Positions 1 to 8,860 of a stretch of 64,000 nt of DNA are shown one piece after another. The position numbers and the translations under genes are program-made. The DNA comes from CAVXFB01 sp963760935 (GTDB lineage Bacteria; Planctomycetota; Planctomycetia; Pirellulales; Thermoguttaceae). The DNA lies in NCBI GenBank assembly GCA_963760935.1, contig CAVXFB010000006.1:806001-870000 (forward strand), given 5' to 3'. Each line of letters opens with the position of its first letter. Within the stretch, counting starts at the first letter, position 1. Under the pieces are notes generated by a model. It worked only from the letters and a program-made list of their open reading frames with translations, was not told where the DNA came from and made no database searches.

Positions 1-472
1 GCACGACTGCGTGATCAACCCCGTGCATCTCACCAATCGCCTGAGCCAACACCTCTTGCTTGGCGATCTTCAATCGCTCACGATCGCGCTCCGAGCCAAT
101 TTCCATCATCGAGCCGTTCATAACCGCATCGTACAGAGCAGCGCCAAGCTTCTTCGGCAACGCCTTGCCGGTGGCCAACGCCGCCATGTAGTCTCCCTCT
201 TGACCTCGCGGCACGTAGATCGAAGTTCCGCGAATGTCGTATCGCTTCAGCTTCGCCTTGGCAAACGCGGCTTCCATGGCCGGCATATCCGCCGCGGCAA
301 CGGGCACGCCGTGCATCAGGTCGACGTACGTCGGCGACACTTCGTGGACAGATAGGTACCCGATGCTCAGGAAGACCATTAGCACAGCGGCGCCTAATGT
401 CAGACGCCCGCTCGGTGTCATCGAGCGGAGTAGATCGTAGAGCTGGGTGGTTGCCCGATTGATGAGATCCAT
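1..472 (-). CDS. fliF: Flagellar M-ring protein FliF, N-terminal part (runs off window)
   Basis: Reading the minus strand from ATG at 472 gives an open frame to the window edge, 157 residues without a stop. It starts MDLINRATTQLYDLLRSM, has one hydrophobic membrane segment at about residues 24-45, then a secretin-like YscJ/FliF N-domain with the family pattern of a 'VDLMHGVPVAAADMPAMEAA' stretch followed by 'IYVPRGQEGDYMAALA', and a helix ending GEMHGVDHAVV. FliF forms the MS-ring, the inner-membrane base of the flagellar motor. Known FliF proteins are about 500-570 residues, so roughly the first quarter is present. It lies 48 bases after a short histidine-kinase-like gene on the same strand, so the two may be co-transcribed. 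The identification is by pattern recognition of the family, without alignment. Confidence 0.82.
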   Translation of the reverse strand, partial: MDLINRATTQLYDLLRSMTPSGRLTLGAAVLMVFLSIGYLSVHEVSPTYVDLMHGVPVAAADMPAMEAAFAKAKLKRYDIRGTSIYVPRGQEGDYMAALATGKALPKKLGAALYDAVMNGSMMEIGSERDRERLKIAKQEVLAQAIGEMHGVDHAVV

Positions 473-520
473 CCGGTGAATTGAAATGGCGCTAGTTGAC
501 GGGTGATTGGCGGTTGCTTG

Positions 521-1036
521 TTATTGGTTGGAAGAAAAGGGGACAGTCCCCATTTGCCGGATCGGCCCGGAGGGTGCTTTGCACAAATGGGGGCTGTCCC
601 CCTTTTTCCCGGCGGGACGCGGGATTCGCAATGTGAAGGCCGATCCGCCGTCCGGACAATTGACGGCTAATACACTGCCACCGTGCAATTCGGCGATGCG
701 TGCAACGACGGCCAAGCCCCAGTTGGCCCCACGCTGTTCGGCCGAAGCCAACTCAGCCGTGTCGGCGATTTCCAATTCCAGGGCATCCGGCCCGGCGGCT
801 GAAATGGCAATCAGCGAGCCTCCCTCGGGCATCGAATCCACGGCGTTAAGCACCAGGTCTCGCACGGCCCTGCGCAGCAGCTCGCGATCGGCCGTGACCG
901 ACTCGTCCCGCGGGATGTCCACGACCGTCTTGATCGCTTGGGCCACGAAGCGGGCTTGCAGCGGTCGGCAGACTTCGTCGAACAACTCGCGTAAGTGGAA
1001 AGTCTCCCAATAGCGATCGGCCGAAGGGAATGACAT
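521..1036 (-). CDS. Short histidine-kinase-type ATPase upstream of fliF
   Basis: 171 residues made almost only of a HATPase_c fold. The N-box is LVLNAVDSMPEGG (Asn64), the G1 box is the weak IADTA (Asp92), and the G2 region is GLAVVARIAELHGG (about 107-120). No dimerisation/phosphoacceptor (HisKA) helix with a conserved His is present, so this is either an ATPase-only partner of a two-component system or a truncated kinase. ATG at 1036 is the first start; no earlier one in frame is convincing. The last ~30 codons run through a palindromic repeat (about 533-606), so the native C-terminus probably ended near the PRPAG segment. It precedes fliF on the same strand, which suggests a role in flagellar gene control. 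That role is inference only. Confidence 0.65.
   Translation of the reverse strand: MSFPSADRYWETFHLRELFDEVCRPLQARFVAQAIKTVVDIPRDESVTADRELLRRAVRDLVLNAVDSMPEGGSLIAISAAGPDALELEIADTAELASAEQRGANWGLAVVARIAELHGGSVLAVNCPDGGSAFTLRIPRPAGKKGDSPHLCKAPSGPIRQMGTVPFSSNQ
533..606. repeat. REP-like palindrome with GGGGACAGTCCCC ends
   Basis: An imperfect inverted repeat: the left arm reads AAAAGGGGACAGTCCCCATT and the right arm ATGGGGGCTGTCCCCCTTTT, around a loop containing CCGGAGGGTGCTTTGCAC. Palindromes with a GGGGACAGTCCCC core are known in many genomes as partners of RAYT transposases, and two RAYT genes are in this window. This copy overlaps the 3' end of the kinase-like gene and is translated as its tail. 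A decayed relative lies at about 22847-22908. Confidence 0.7.
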
Positions 1037-1521
1037 GGCGTTTGTCCCAATTGAGTATGCGGCTTCCGTCCGACAAGCGGCACGGGTTGCAGTGTAGAAG
1101 ACCAGTGAAAAGCGGGCGGTTTGTACCCGAAACGTGCCGGAACTGTCAATGCAGTTTCGAGCCGTTGGCGAGAGATGCTCGTGCCCAACGCCGTTTTCGA
1201 CAGTATGCGGAAAATCGTGTGCCGCCCCCGATGCCCTTGTTGGACAGTAATTTGTGGCCGATACAACGAACCCCGTGGTCTGCGATGACCGCGGGGTTGG
1301 CGCGAATTAGCAGGGTTGCTCGCTAATGCGCCCGCTTTCTTGCCTTCGCTCGGCGCCTGTCTAGAATCCACTTTAGTAGCGGATCTTGGCAATTGGCTTC
1401 TTAAAGAGACATGCCGCAACGGCGTTTTGCAGACGGGCGGTTCGTCGGCGGGTCAACCCCTCGCTTTCGACGTTGCGTGCGGCCTCACTTCCCGAATACG
1501 CGGGAGAAAGGGCGGTGTCCG
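1037..1521. other. Divergent intergenic region with a strong hairpin
   Basis: 485 bases between the minus-strand kinase gene and the plus-strand exported protein. No gene of its own is evident. A 10-bp stem with a 6-base loop (1271-1296, CCCCGTGGTC / GACCGCGGGG) is the only clear structure. It lacks a T tract, so it is not a classic terminator and may be regulatory. The promoters of both neighbours should lie here, but no clear -35/-10 pair was picked out. Confidence 0.4.
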
Positions 1522-2376
1522 ATGAGACGTTTCCTTGCATCAACGGCAATTGTGATGAGTACGCTGGCGCTGGCGTCCGGATATTCATGGGCCAAAGGAC
1601 CAAACAGTGGGCATTCAAATAATGGAGGGCAGGGCAGCAATAGCGGCATGGGCAACGCGATTCAGAATCTCAACAAGACGTGGAACCAGAATACCAACCA
1701 GAACAGTAACCAGAATGGCAGCAAGCCCTGGATTCAGAACGACAACAAGTCCTCAAATCAGAACATGAACCAGGCAATTCAAAACAGCAACAAATCTTGG
1801 AACCAAGAAAAGAGCAAGGCTTGGAACCAGAATATGAAGTCGCAGCAGACGTTCGATTCGAAAAAGCATCCGGATTTCATGAGCGGATCCGGCACCCACG
1901 ACAACTGGCGTTATCGCTGGAACAACGGCCGGTGGTGGTTCTGGGCTCCCGATAATCGTTGGGCTTGGTACGACGACGGGCGATGGTCGTATGACAATCG
2001 TTACGTCGTCAATCGCCCGATTTTCGAGAACTTCTCGGGTGGGCCGATCAAGATCACCAATCCGGCTTCGAACCATGTAACTCTTAGCTATGTGCTCGAT
2101 GGCGTCGCCTATTCGGTTCCGCCGGGCTATAGCCAGGAACTCCGCGAGGACCGGCCTTGGGTAATTCAGTTCAGCCGCGGGCCGAACATGGACGAGGCAC
2201 GGTATGCGCTGCGTTCGGGGCGGTATACGTTCGCCAGCACCGGACACGGTTGGGAACTCTACCGCACGGAGTTTCAGCAATCGACGGCGCCTGTGAATCC
2301 GCCTTCGCAAGCGCCGGTAAATCCACCGGCCAATCCACCGTCGCAGGCGCCCATTAGTCCACCGTCACCCCAGTAA
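1522..2376 (+). CDS. Exported Asn/Gln-rich protein of unknown function
   Basis: 284 residues from ATG 1522, chosen because it starts a good signal peptide (MRRFLASTAIVMSTLALASG, cleavage after SWA) behind a purine-rich GGGAGAAAGGGCGG stretch. The frame stays open upstream, but that part has no secretory features. After the signal peptide comes a low-complexity zone (about residues 30-110) of repeated NQN, SNQN and KxWNQ units. It is followed by a compact aromatic domain with NRWAWYDDGRW and a beta-rich segment, then a Pro-rich tail of PPSQAP/PPANPP repeats. The layout (secretion signal, spacer, aromatic domain, proline tail) suggests a surface or periplasmic protein. No enzymatic motif is visible and the family was not recognised. 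Confidence 0.65.
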   Translation: MRRFLASTAIVMSTLALASGYSWAKGPNSGHSNNGGQGSNSGMGNAIQNLNKTWNQNTNQNSNQNGSKPWIQNDNKSSNQNMNQAIQNSNKSWNQEKSKAWNQNMKSQQTFDSKKHPDFMSGSGTHDNWRYRWNNGRWWFWAPDNRWAWYDDGRWSYDNRYVVNRPIFENFSGGPIKITNPASNHVTLSYVLDGVAYSVPPGYSQELREDRPWVIQFSRGPNMDEARYALRSGRYTFASTGHGWELYRTEFQQSTAPVNPPSQAPVNPPANPPSQAPISPPSPQ

Positions 2377-2503
2377 CGTCGGCTGAGCGGCACCGCGGTC
2401 TTGAATGGTGTCGTGGCAGACAAAAGAGAGTCAGACGTTTTGCCTGTCAAATGCGGGCAGCATGTCCCACATTCCAATCGACGCGCGAACCCTGGATGAC
2501 CGG

Positions 2504-3292
2504 CTAGTCGCTTTCGTGCGATTGGAGGGCGTCACTTTCCGTGGCGGTTGTCGGCGGGGGAGCGATCTGCTCCATCAGCCACCGATTGATGTCGGCAAGC
2601 ATCTGAGGCGCAACCTCATGGCCGCACGGATATTGCCGCAGCGTGATTGACAAGCCGGCCGTGTGCAGCAGTCGCAGGTCCTCGCACACTTGTGTCGCTG
2701 TGTATTCTTGGCTGCCCCGGCCGGTGGCGAGGAACATGCCCAGGCGCCGCGCAGCGATCAGGTTCTGAAACGGCTTGCCGCCTGTGGGAAACTGGCCGCA
2801 GATTGCAATTACCCCCGCGAACGAGTTCGGATGACTCATTGCCAACCGCAGCGCCATGGTTCCGCCGGTGTCGAAGCCGCACAGGAAGACACGCCGCGGA
2901 TGGATATGGAGTTTCCTACGTGACAACTCGATGCTGTCAAACACGCGGTGCTCGGCCTGTTCAATCTGGTCGGACTCCTGCGACCATCCGCAGTGCTCGC
3001 CGCGACTTTCCTCGGCTACCGCAATACGGGCGCCCTGCGGCGCCACGGCCACGTAGTTTTGCATGCTCACCAGGGGCATGACGCGCTGCAACTGCCGCTC
3101 GTCGCTGTCCCGTCCGTGCAGCCATACCAACAGCGGATAGGCATAGCCAGACGTGTAGTGAAGTGGGGCAAATAGTGCGTGCGGAAAGTCCAACGAGACA
3201 GCGGAGACGGATGCCGCGTTGACTTCGCAGCCGGAATCAAGATTTGACGATTGAAGAAAGTTTGGCGGAACGGAATGTCGTGTCCGTGGCAT
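2504..3292 (-). CDS. Alpha/beta hydrolase (phospholipase/carboxylesterase-like) with Asp at the nucleophile elbow
   Basis: 262 residues from ATG 3292. The fold markers are clear: strand plus oxyanion turn PLLVWLHGRDSDE (about 53-65), an elbow strand RVFLCGFDTGGTMALRLA, a late GQFPTGG segment, and a terminal YPCGHEVAP with the likely catalytic His. In the carboxylesterase/phospholipase family the elbow is GxSxGG. Here the codons read GFDTGG, putting Asp where Ser is expected. Asp nucleophiles occur in haloalkane dehalogenases and epoxide hydrolases, which belong to other branches. Either the protein has a changed chemistry or it has lost hydrolase activity. No signal peptide is seen, so a cytoplasmic location is likely. 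It stands alone, convergent with the exported protein before it. Confidence 0.75.
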   Translation of the reverse strand: MPRTRHSVPPNFLQSSNLDSGCEVNAASVSAVSLDFPHALFAPLHYTSGYAYPLLVWLHGRDSDERQLQRVMPLVSMQNYVAVAPQGARIAVAEESRGEHCGWSQESDQIEQAEHRVFDSIELSRRKLHIHPRRVFLCGFDTGGTMALRLAMSHPNSFAGVIAICGQFPTGGKPFQNLIAARRLGMFLATGRGSQEYTATQVCEDLRLLHTAGLSITLRQYPCGHEVAPQMLADINRWLMEQIAPPPTTATESDALQSHESD

Positions 3293-3491
3293 ATCGAAAG
3301 GACCTTCTCGTGAGCGGCGGATAAGCGGTGAGAAAGCGCCGAGATGGTTGAAGCGTCGACCCGGATGATTGGGATATTGGAAACTCTACTCGATCGCGCT
3401 TGGCGTTGTCAATTGCAGAACGAACACGCCCGCACGCGCGGCGACGAAAATGATGGGGGATGCCTGCCGCAAATTTGTTTCCCCCCTCTTG

Positions 3492-4892
3492 TTACATGTT
3501 TGTGGCGTCGTCGGTGCTTGCAGCGCCGGTCAGGCGGTCCAGCGCGGCCGATAGTTCGGCGTTATGGCGGCTATCCAACGCGTAGATACGGCAAATCCGA
3601 TAGCTGATCGCAATTCGCCGGAACATTTGCCGGTCGTCCAGACTGCGAATCTTCCCGTTGGCCGGATCGTAGAGGAAGTTCTGACCGGCAGCGGGGGTGT
3701 GGGCGCCCGGACGATGCACATGCCGCGCCGTGTCGATCTTTAGCGGCAAAGTTCGCAGTTCGGCCGGTAGCTCACGCCGCACGGCCGCCTCGAATGCCAC
3801 CGGATTGCTCAGCACGCTACCCAGTTCGGCTTCGCCCGGGGCGAAAAACACGCTCTGCTCGCAGGCCATCTTCCAACGCAGCTTGCGCCGCAAGAACTGC
3901 TGCCAACGCAAGCCCAGCTCGCGCAATTCTCCCTGTTCACTCTTTGGCCATCGCGCAACCTCCATCAGCAATGACCATTCGGTCAGTCGCTGATACTCGT
4001 CGAGGTGCTCCAACGGGTTGCCGGGAAACAGGTGTCTCTTGCTTTGCAGGAAGAGTTCCTGAAGCTCCAGGTCGATCGCCCGCACCGTCCGATGGAAATA
4101 GATCGCGCGAAACAGCTCGGCCCGCACCGAAATGAACCGAACCAATGCCGAGAGGCCCCGCTCGTGAATGGTCAATCCCGATGGCGTGAATGCGCTGTAG
4201 TGCAACAGCCGATCCAGGTCGAACGCCCGCGTGCTGTAGCCCGACATGTAGGCATCGCGGAGGACGAAGTCCATGTTGTCAACCGTGTACAGACCGCTAA
4301 AGAGGCTTCGGAGGAAATGAAGCCACCGCGGCGGCCCCTCGGCCGACGCCTTCTTGGGTCGCGTTATGAGCAGCGTGATTTGCTCGGGCTCCAGCGTTTC
4401 ATCATCGCGCAGCCGGGTGTTTGGGTTGCGGCGTATGCGGCGAATGAGATCAGCAAACTCGCGACGGATGATCTCGCTCCCGACAAGCTCGTGGTTGAGC
4501 CCATAGTCCGAAAGGAAATGCTCATCGAAGAAGTGTCCGAAGGGGCCATGACCGACGTCGTGCAGCAGCGCCGCCAGCCGCATCAACGACTCGACGTAGC
4601 CCCGGCTGGGCACGTCGGGGCACACTTCGTGCAAACTGTCGTAAAGCGCTGCCACTGCACGGCTGGCCAAGTGCATCGCCCCCAGCACATGTTGGAACCG
4701 CGTATGTTCGGCCGTGGGGAACACCCACCATGCCGTCTGCAACTGGTGGATTTGGCGCAGGCGCTGTAGCCAGGGGTGGTCGATGATCTGTTGCTCGGCC
4801 GCCTCTCCCTCGGGCAGTCCATTGGCCGAGGTGAAAGGAATGTAGCCGTGGATCGGATCGTGACTCAGGTTTTCGCTCTGGAATTCTTTCAT
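3492..4892 (-). CDS. HD-superfamily phosphohydrolase (dNTPase-like)
   Basis: 466 residues. ATG 4892 is preferred over the TTG at 4904 because its ATG overlaps the TGA of the upstream rhamnosidase (ATGA), a normal coupling arrangement. The HD metal site is visible: His in TRFQHVLGAMHLA, then LLHDVGHGPFGH with the HD pair and a further His, and a later NHELVGSEII. This layout matches the dGTPase/SAMHD1-like and YdhJ-type HD proteins, which hydrolyse nucleoside triphosphates or related phosphates. The N-terminal DPIHGYIPFT motif is also typical of this group. The substrate cannot be decided from sequence. The coupling to a GH78 gene is probably only positional. Confidence 0.85.
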   Translation of the reverse strand: MKEFQSENLSHDPIHGYIPFTSANGLPEGEAAEQQIIDHPWLQRLRQIHQLQTAWWVFPTAEHTRFQHVLGAMHLASRAVAALYDSLHEVCPDVPSRGYVESLMRLAALLHDVGHGPFGHFFDEHFLSDYGLNHELVGSEIIRREFADLIRRIRRNPNTRLRDDETLEPEQITLLITRPKKASAEGPPRWLHFLRSLFSGLYTVDNMDFVLRDAYMSGYSTRAFDLDRLLHYSAFTPSGLTIHERGLSALVRFISVRAELFRAIYFHRTVRAIDLELQELFLQSKRHLFPGNPLEHLDEYQRLTEWSLLMEVARWPKSEQGELRELGLRWQQFLRRKLRWKMACEQSVFFAPGEAELGSVLSNPVAFEAAVRRELPAELRTLPLKIDTARHVHRPGAHTPAAGQNFLYDPANGKIRSLDDRQMFRRIAISYRICRIYALDSRHNAELSAALDRLTGAASTDDATNM

Positions 4893-7606
4893 TGCGTTTG
4901 CCAACGGGCTCGAAATACGTAATGACCGGAATCGATGTCGTACGCAACGCCGCGGCCGCCGATTCGCCCGAAATGAACACCGGGCGACTGATCGGCAGGC
5001 CGGCCCCCTTCGGTCACCGAACTGGAGCCATCCGTCATCAGCATCACGGTGGCCGACGCGTTTGCCGGCACGTCAACGGTCAACGTTAGCCAACCGTCGG
5101 ACAACTTCCAGGCGCTCTCGATAGGGCCGTACGGGGAGTCGATCTCGCCATTGGCCCACGTCAAATCGCCCACGACGCCCGGCTGGATGACGAAATGCTT
5201 GTAACCCGGTTGCGCAGGATCGAGGCGGATGCCGGCCAGACCTTCGAGGAACCACGATCCGACCGAGACAAAGGAGCTGTGCAGCAGCGAGTTTTTGCCG
5301 TCCCACTGCTCCCACAACGTCGTGGCGCCGTGATCGAGCATGTAGCCCCAGCCAGGATACGCTCGCTGCACGACCATTTGGTAGATCAGATCATTGCGGT
5401 TCTCGGCCAGCAGTTGCTTGAGCAGGTAGTACGTGCCATGAATGCCCGTGTCGATGTGCCCCTGCTTGTTGTCGATCTCCTTTTCCAGCCGCTTCATAAC
5501 CGGAAAGCGCAGTTCGTGGGGCGTGGCTCCGACCAACAGCGGCATCGCCTCATACAACTGCGTGCCATTGGCATAGCTTTGGCTATCGGGGTGAAAGAAC
5601 TCGCCATGAATGGCCGTGGCGACTGCCTCCGCTTGGGTTCGATATGCCTTCGCTTCATCGCTATTGCCGAGCAGGTCGGCCACTTTGGCGATCGTGTTCA
5701 AATTATCGAGGTAGTAGCAATTGTTGAACAACAAGGTCGATCGTTCATCGACTCGCGTGCCTGGGCCTTGTCCCTTGCCCGGCGGCACCCAGTCGCCCAA
5801 GAAGTCCCAAATGCCTCCCCAACGACGGAGGAGATTGTTCTTGGCTTTCGTATTGAGAAATGCAATCCACCTCTGCATCGTTGGGTACGATTGCTTCAAG
5901 ATTCGGCGGTCGCCGTAATGCAAATACACCTGCCAGGGGAGCGTTATGCAGATGCCGCTCCACGCCGGTCCGCCTCCGCCCACGTATGTCGGTGCCGTAT
6001 ATGGCAGATTGCCGTCAGACCGTTGGACATCGCGCCAGTCTTCGAGCCACTTCGTGTAGAAGGCGCCCACCGAATAGTTCGTTAGCGCCGTTTCCATCGT
6101 GGCATGCGCGTCGCCGCCGTACCCTCTTCGTTCTCGGTGCGGACAATCGACCACGTAGCCACCCAGACTGAGCGAGCGGTAGGTCCAAACTGTCGTTTCG
6201 TAGATTTGATTCAGCAGCGCATTGGAGCATGCAAACCGGCCCGTGCGTGGGCAATCGGTGGTGATTAGATATCCGCAGATGTCTTCGGCCTTGGGAGCCG
6301 TCTCTAATCCGGTGATCGTCACCCAGCGAAAGGCGGCATAATTAAATCGATTGCAGAAGACGCCCGTACCGGAGTCGCCAAAAATATACTCGCTGATCTG
6401 ATTAAACGTAGCCGTCTGCTCGGGCCGCTCGGCGAAACCTAGCGTAACCTTCTGGCCGGGCCGGCCTTTCATGCGGATTTCAAACCATCCCGTGTAGTTC
6501 TTCCCCATGTCGACGCGGAACTCACCCGAGCGGCCCGGCCTAATGTCAACGGGCTTGATTGTCTCCACACAGTGATTCGGCTCTATCATCTCGGCCGAAA
6601 CGCGCAGTTGCGGATCGAAGACGCGTACCGCTTGCCACGTCGAATCGTCCAGATTGGCGTCGCACCAGCCGGGCACTTCGAGCCGCGCGTCGTACCGCTC
6701 GCCGCCATAATCAGCAAACTCCCAATCACCAATGGCACACATTGGGCTGGCGTGTGACCGCCACGTGGCATCCGTGACGATCTGCGTTGCGCGGCCATCC
6801 GGCTGCTGCATGTCGATCTGGGCCAGCACCAGCGGCTTATCCTTAATGTGGAACTCGGCGTGCCGCGCCCAACCCGCGGCACACCACAACACGATGACAT
6901 TGCTGCCGGGCTTGAGATATTTCGCGACATCATACGTGACGTATCGCGCCCGCTGCGTCAGATCGCTGATGCTCGGCTCTAAAACGCGATCGCCCACCCG
7001 CTTGCCGTTTATGAATAACTCGTGATAGCCGACAGAAGCCACATAGGCCATGGCGCGAGTCGGTGCCCCGGGCAATGAGAAAGTCTTTCTGAGCCACGGA
7101 TCGCTCGACGGTTCTTTTTCTTTGGCTACGCCAATCCATTGTGCCTTCCAGTCCTTCCGACGGAGCGGGCCCATCGACCACTTGGCCGGCACGCTCCACG
7201 CGGACGGGTGGCCCTTCTGGTCGCAAACGCGAGCCTTCCAGTGGCAGAACGTCCCGCTGGCCAGCGGCTTGCCACGGTACGCGACATGTGTCGAGTTGCT
7301 CGACTTCACGCGACCCGAGTCCCAGAGATCGCCGTGATCCCTTTGCAGTTCCTCCGTCGAACTCGCAACCAGAACCTGATACTCCGACTGGAGCACGCCG
7401 CGCCGGGCGGGGTCGGACGGGCGAATCTGCCAGCCCAGCCTGGGAGCCGTGACATCAATGCCCAACGGATCGCTGAGATATTCACAGCGGAGCGAGGCGA
7501 CTTGGAGGCCGTCGTCGGCGGGCGGGTTGCAACGTGCAGAACCAACCAAGGCGAGGAATGCTGCCAACAACGTGGCGACGCGGGCGAGCATGACGGGCGA
7601 CTCCAT
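4889..7606 (-). CDS. Exported alpha-L-rhamnosidase, GH78
   Basis: 905 residues with a hydrophobic signal peptide (about residues 5-27, ending GSARC). The domain order follows GH78: an N-terminal Ig-like domain (SLRCEYLSDPLGID, APRLGWQI), a carbohydrate-binding jelly-roll domain (KDWKAQWIG, then AYVASVGYHELFINGKRVGD), the (alpha/alpha)6 barrel and a C-terminal beta domain (VQPGVVGDLTWANGEIDSPYG). The barrel carries DCPHRERRGYGGDAHA, the conserved general-acid motif with its catalytic Glu. GH78 enzymes release terminal L-rhamnose from polysaccharides and glycosides. Secretion fits periplasmic breakdown of plant, algal or bacterial polysaccharide. The downstream HD gene overlaps it by four bases. 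Confidence 0.92.
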   Translation of the reverse strand: MESPVMLARVATLLAAFLALVGSARCNPPADDGLQVASLRCEYLSDPLGIDVTAPRLGWQIRPSDPARRGVLQSEYQVLVASSTEELQRDHGDLWDSGRVKSSNSTHVAYRGKPLASGTFCHWKARVCDQKGHPSAWSVPAKWSMGPLRRKDWKAQWIGVAKEKEPSSDPWLRKTFSLPGAPTRAMAYVASVGYHELFINGKRVGDRVLEPSISDLTQRARYVTYDVAKYLKPGSNVIVLWCAAGWARHAEFHIKDKPLVLAQIDMQQPDGRATQIVTDATWRSHASPMCAIGDWEFADYGGERYDARLEVPGWCDANLDDSTWQAVRVFDPQLRVSAEMIEPNHCVETIKPVDIRPGRSGEFRVDMGKNYTGWFEIRMKGRPGQKVTLGFAERPEQTATFNQISEYIFGDSGTGVFCNRFNYAAFRWVTITGLETAPKAEDICGYLITTDCPRTGRFACSNALLNQIYETTVWTYRSLSLGGYVVDCPHRERRGYGGDAHATMETALTNYSVGAFYTKWLEDWRDVQRSDGNLPYTAPTYVGGGGPAWSGICITLPWQVYLHYGDRRILKQSYPTMQRWIAFLNTKAKNNLLRRWGGIWDFLGDWVPPGKGQGPGTRVDERSTLLFNNCYYLDNLNTIAKVADLLGNSDEAKAYRTQAEAVATAIHGEFFHPDSQSYANGTQLYEAMPLLVGATPHELRFPVMKRLEKEIDNKQGHIDTGIHGTYYLLKQLLAENRNDLIYQMVVQRAYPGWGYMLDHGATTLWEQWDGKNSLLHSSFVSVGSWFLEGLAGIRLDPAQPGYKHFVIQPGVVGDLTWANGEIDSPYGPIESAWKLSDGWLTLTVDVPANASATVMLMTDGSSSVTEGGRPADQSPGVHFGRIGGRGVAYDIDSGHYVFRARWQTQ

Positions 7607-7877
7607 CAGATACGCAGTTTCGCTAAGCCGCGATTATAGCCGGTACAGACGCAGTGTGCACCGCCAGGCAACGGCCGACCACAACGCTTCCTGCACTTGC
7701 TAAGCCGATTTTGGCGAGCAACACACTGTTGACCCACGGCCCGCTGCCTGAATAGTGTGTTTTTGATCCAAACTGCAAATTTTTGTCGGGCTAAAGATCT
7801 TTTCTAGGCCGGCTGGCGATGGCCGCGTCGCTGTTCCCCGCTTGCGGACGGCGTCGACGTGGCGAATAATGGGCCGC

Positions 7878-8690
7878 ATGGCAGCCGCCACACAACTTGA
7901 CACACACGTCGAAATCGTTACCCCGGAAAATATCGCCTTCCAGTACCGGGTGGCGGGTCCGTTTCGCCGGTTGCCCGCGTTTCTGTTGGACATCGTAATC
8001 CGTCTGCTGCTGGCGGGGGTCGGCATGCTGATAGCCGTCTTTGTATTTGGCTTCGCTGGCATTTCGGGAGTCGGGATCGGGTTGGGGCTCCTGCTGTGGT
8101 TTCTCCTGGCTTGGTTCTACGGTGGACTGTTCGAGGCATATTGGAACGGGCAAACGCCCGGCAAACGGATCATGGGAATCCGCGTGGTCTCGATCGAAGG
8201 GCAGCCGATCACGCCGCTCCAGGCCGTGCTTCGCAACATCCTCCGCGAGGCCGATGCACAGCCGGTTTGGCTCTACCAAGTTGGACTGGTGGCGGCGATG
8301 TGCAACCCGCGTTTTCAGCGGCTTGGCGACCTGGCCTGCGGGACAATGGTCGTGGTCGAACAGCGTCGACACCTCGGTCAGCTTATGCGAGTTGCCGAGC
8401 CGGTTGCCATCCGAATGGCGGTCACGCTTCCGCGGAATTTTCAACCCAGCCGATCCCTTGCCCGGGCGCTTGCGGCCTATGTCGAGCGACGGCAGACGTT
8501 CCCCTGGGGACGGCGCATGGAGATTGCCGCGTACTTAGGCGAACCGTTGAGGCGGGAACTGGGCCTAGCGGCCAACACCGACGTTGACTTGTTGCTGTGC
8601 GCTATGTACCAGCGCACGTTCATTGCCGATCGCGAGGACGAGGCGGCGCAAGGCACCTCACCCTTTCGGGAAACGGCCGTTCCGACGTGA
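7878..8690 (+). CDS. RDD-family membrane protein
   Basis: 270 residues from ATG 7878 (other in-frame starts at 7842 and 7869). The motif VAGPFRRLPAFLLDIVIR carries the Arg-Asp pair that names the family, followed by two or three hydrophobic spans (about 40-95) and the conserved TPGKRIMGIRVVSIEGQPIT turn. A further span and RLGDLACGTMVVVE complete the RDD domain. The C-terminal third is soluble and charged. RDD proteins sit in the cytoplasmic membrane; some have been linked to ion exchange, but no general function is established. It is the only plus-strand gene before the ETF block and has its own intergenic space on both sides. Confidence 0.85.
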   Translation: MAAATQLDTHVEIVTPENIAFQYRVAGPFRRLPAFLLDIVIRLLLAGVGMLIAVFVFGFAGISGVGIGLGLLLWFLLAWFYGGLFEAYWNGQTPGKRIMGIRVVSIEGQPITPLQAVLRNILREADAQPVWLYQVGLVAAMCNPRFQRLGDLACGTMVVVEQRRHLGQLMRVAEPVAIRMAVTLPRNFQPSRSLARALAAYVERRQTFPWGRRMEIAAYLGEPLRRELGLAANTDVDLLLCAMYQRTFIADREDEAAQGTSPFRETAVPT

Positions 8691-8860
8691 CAGGCGTTCG
8701 ACCTCAAGTCGCCACACGCCGATTTGCATCCACTCATCACAGGGGGCGATGACCCCACATGTTGCCCATCTATCCAACCTTGAAAGCACCCTTGACCTAA
8801 GCGCCGAACCCTGATACTCTTCGGAGCTTTACCAGTTTGATTGTTGCCGGAGCTAGGAAC

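Noticed and set aside
11..355. 114-codon plus-strand frame at the window start
   Set aside because: It lies opposite the fliF reading frame, which has clear family features; the plus-strand product is Arg/His-rich shadow sequence.
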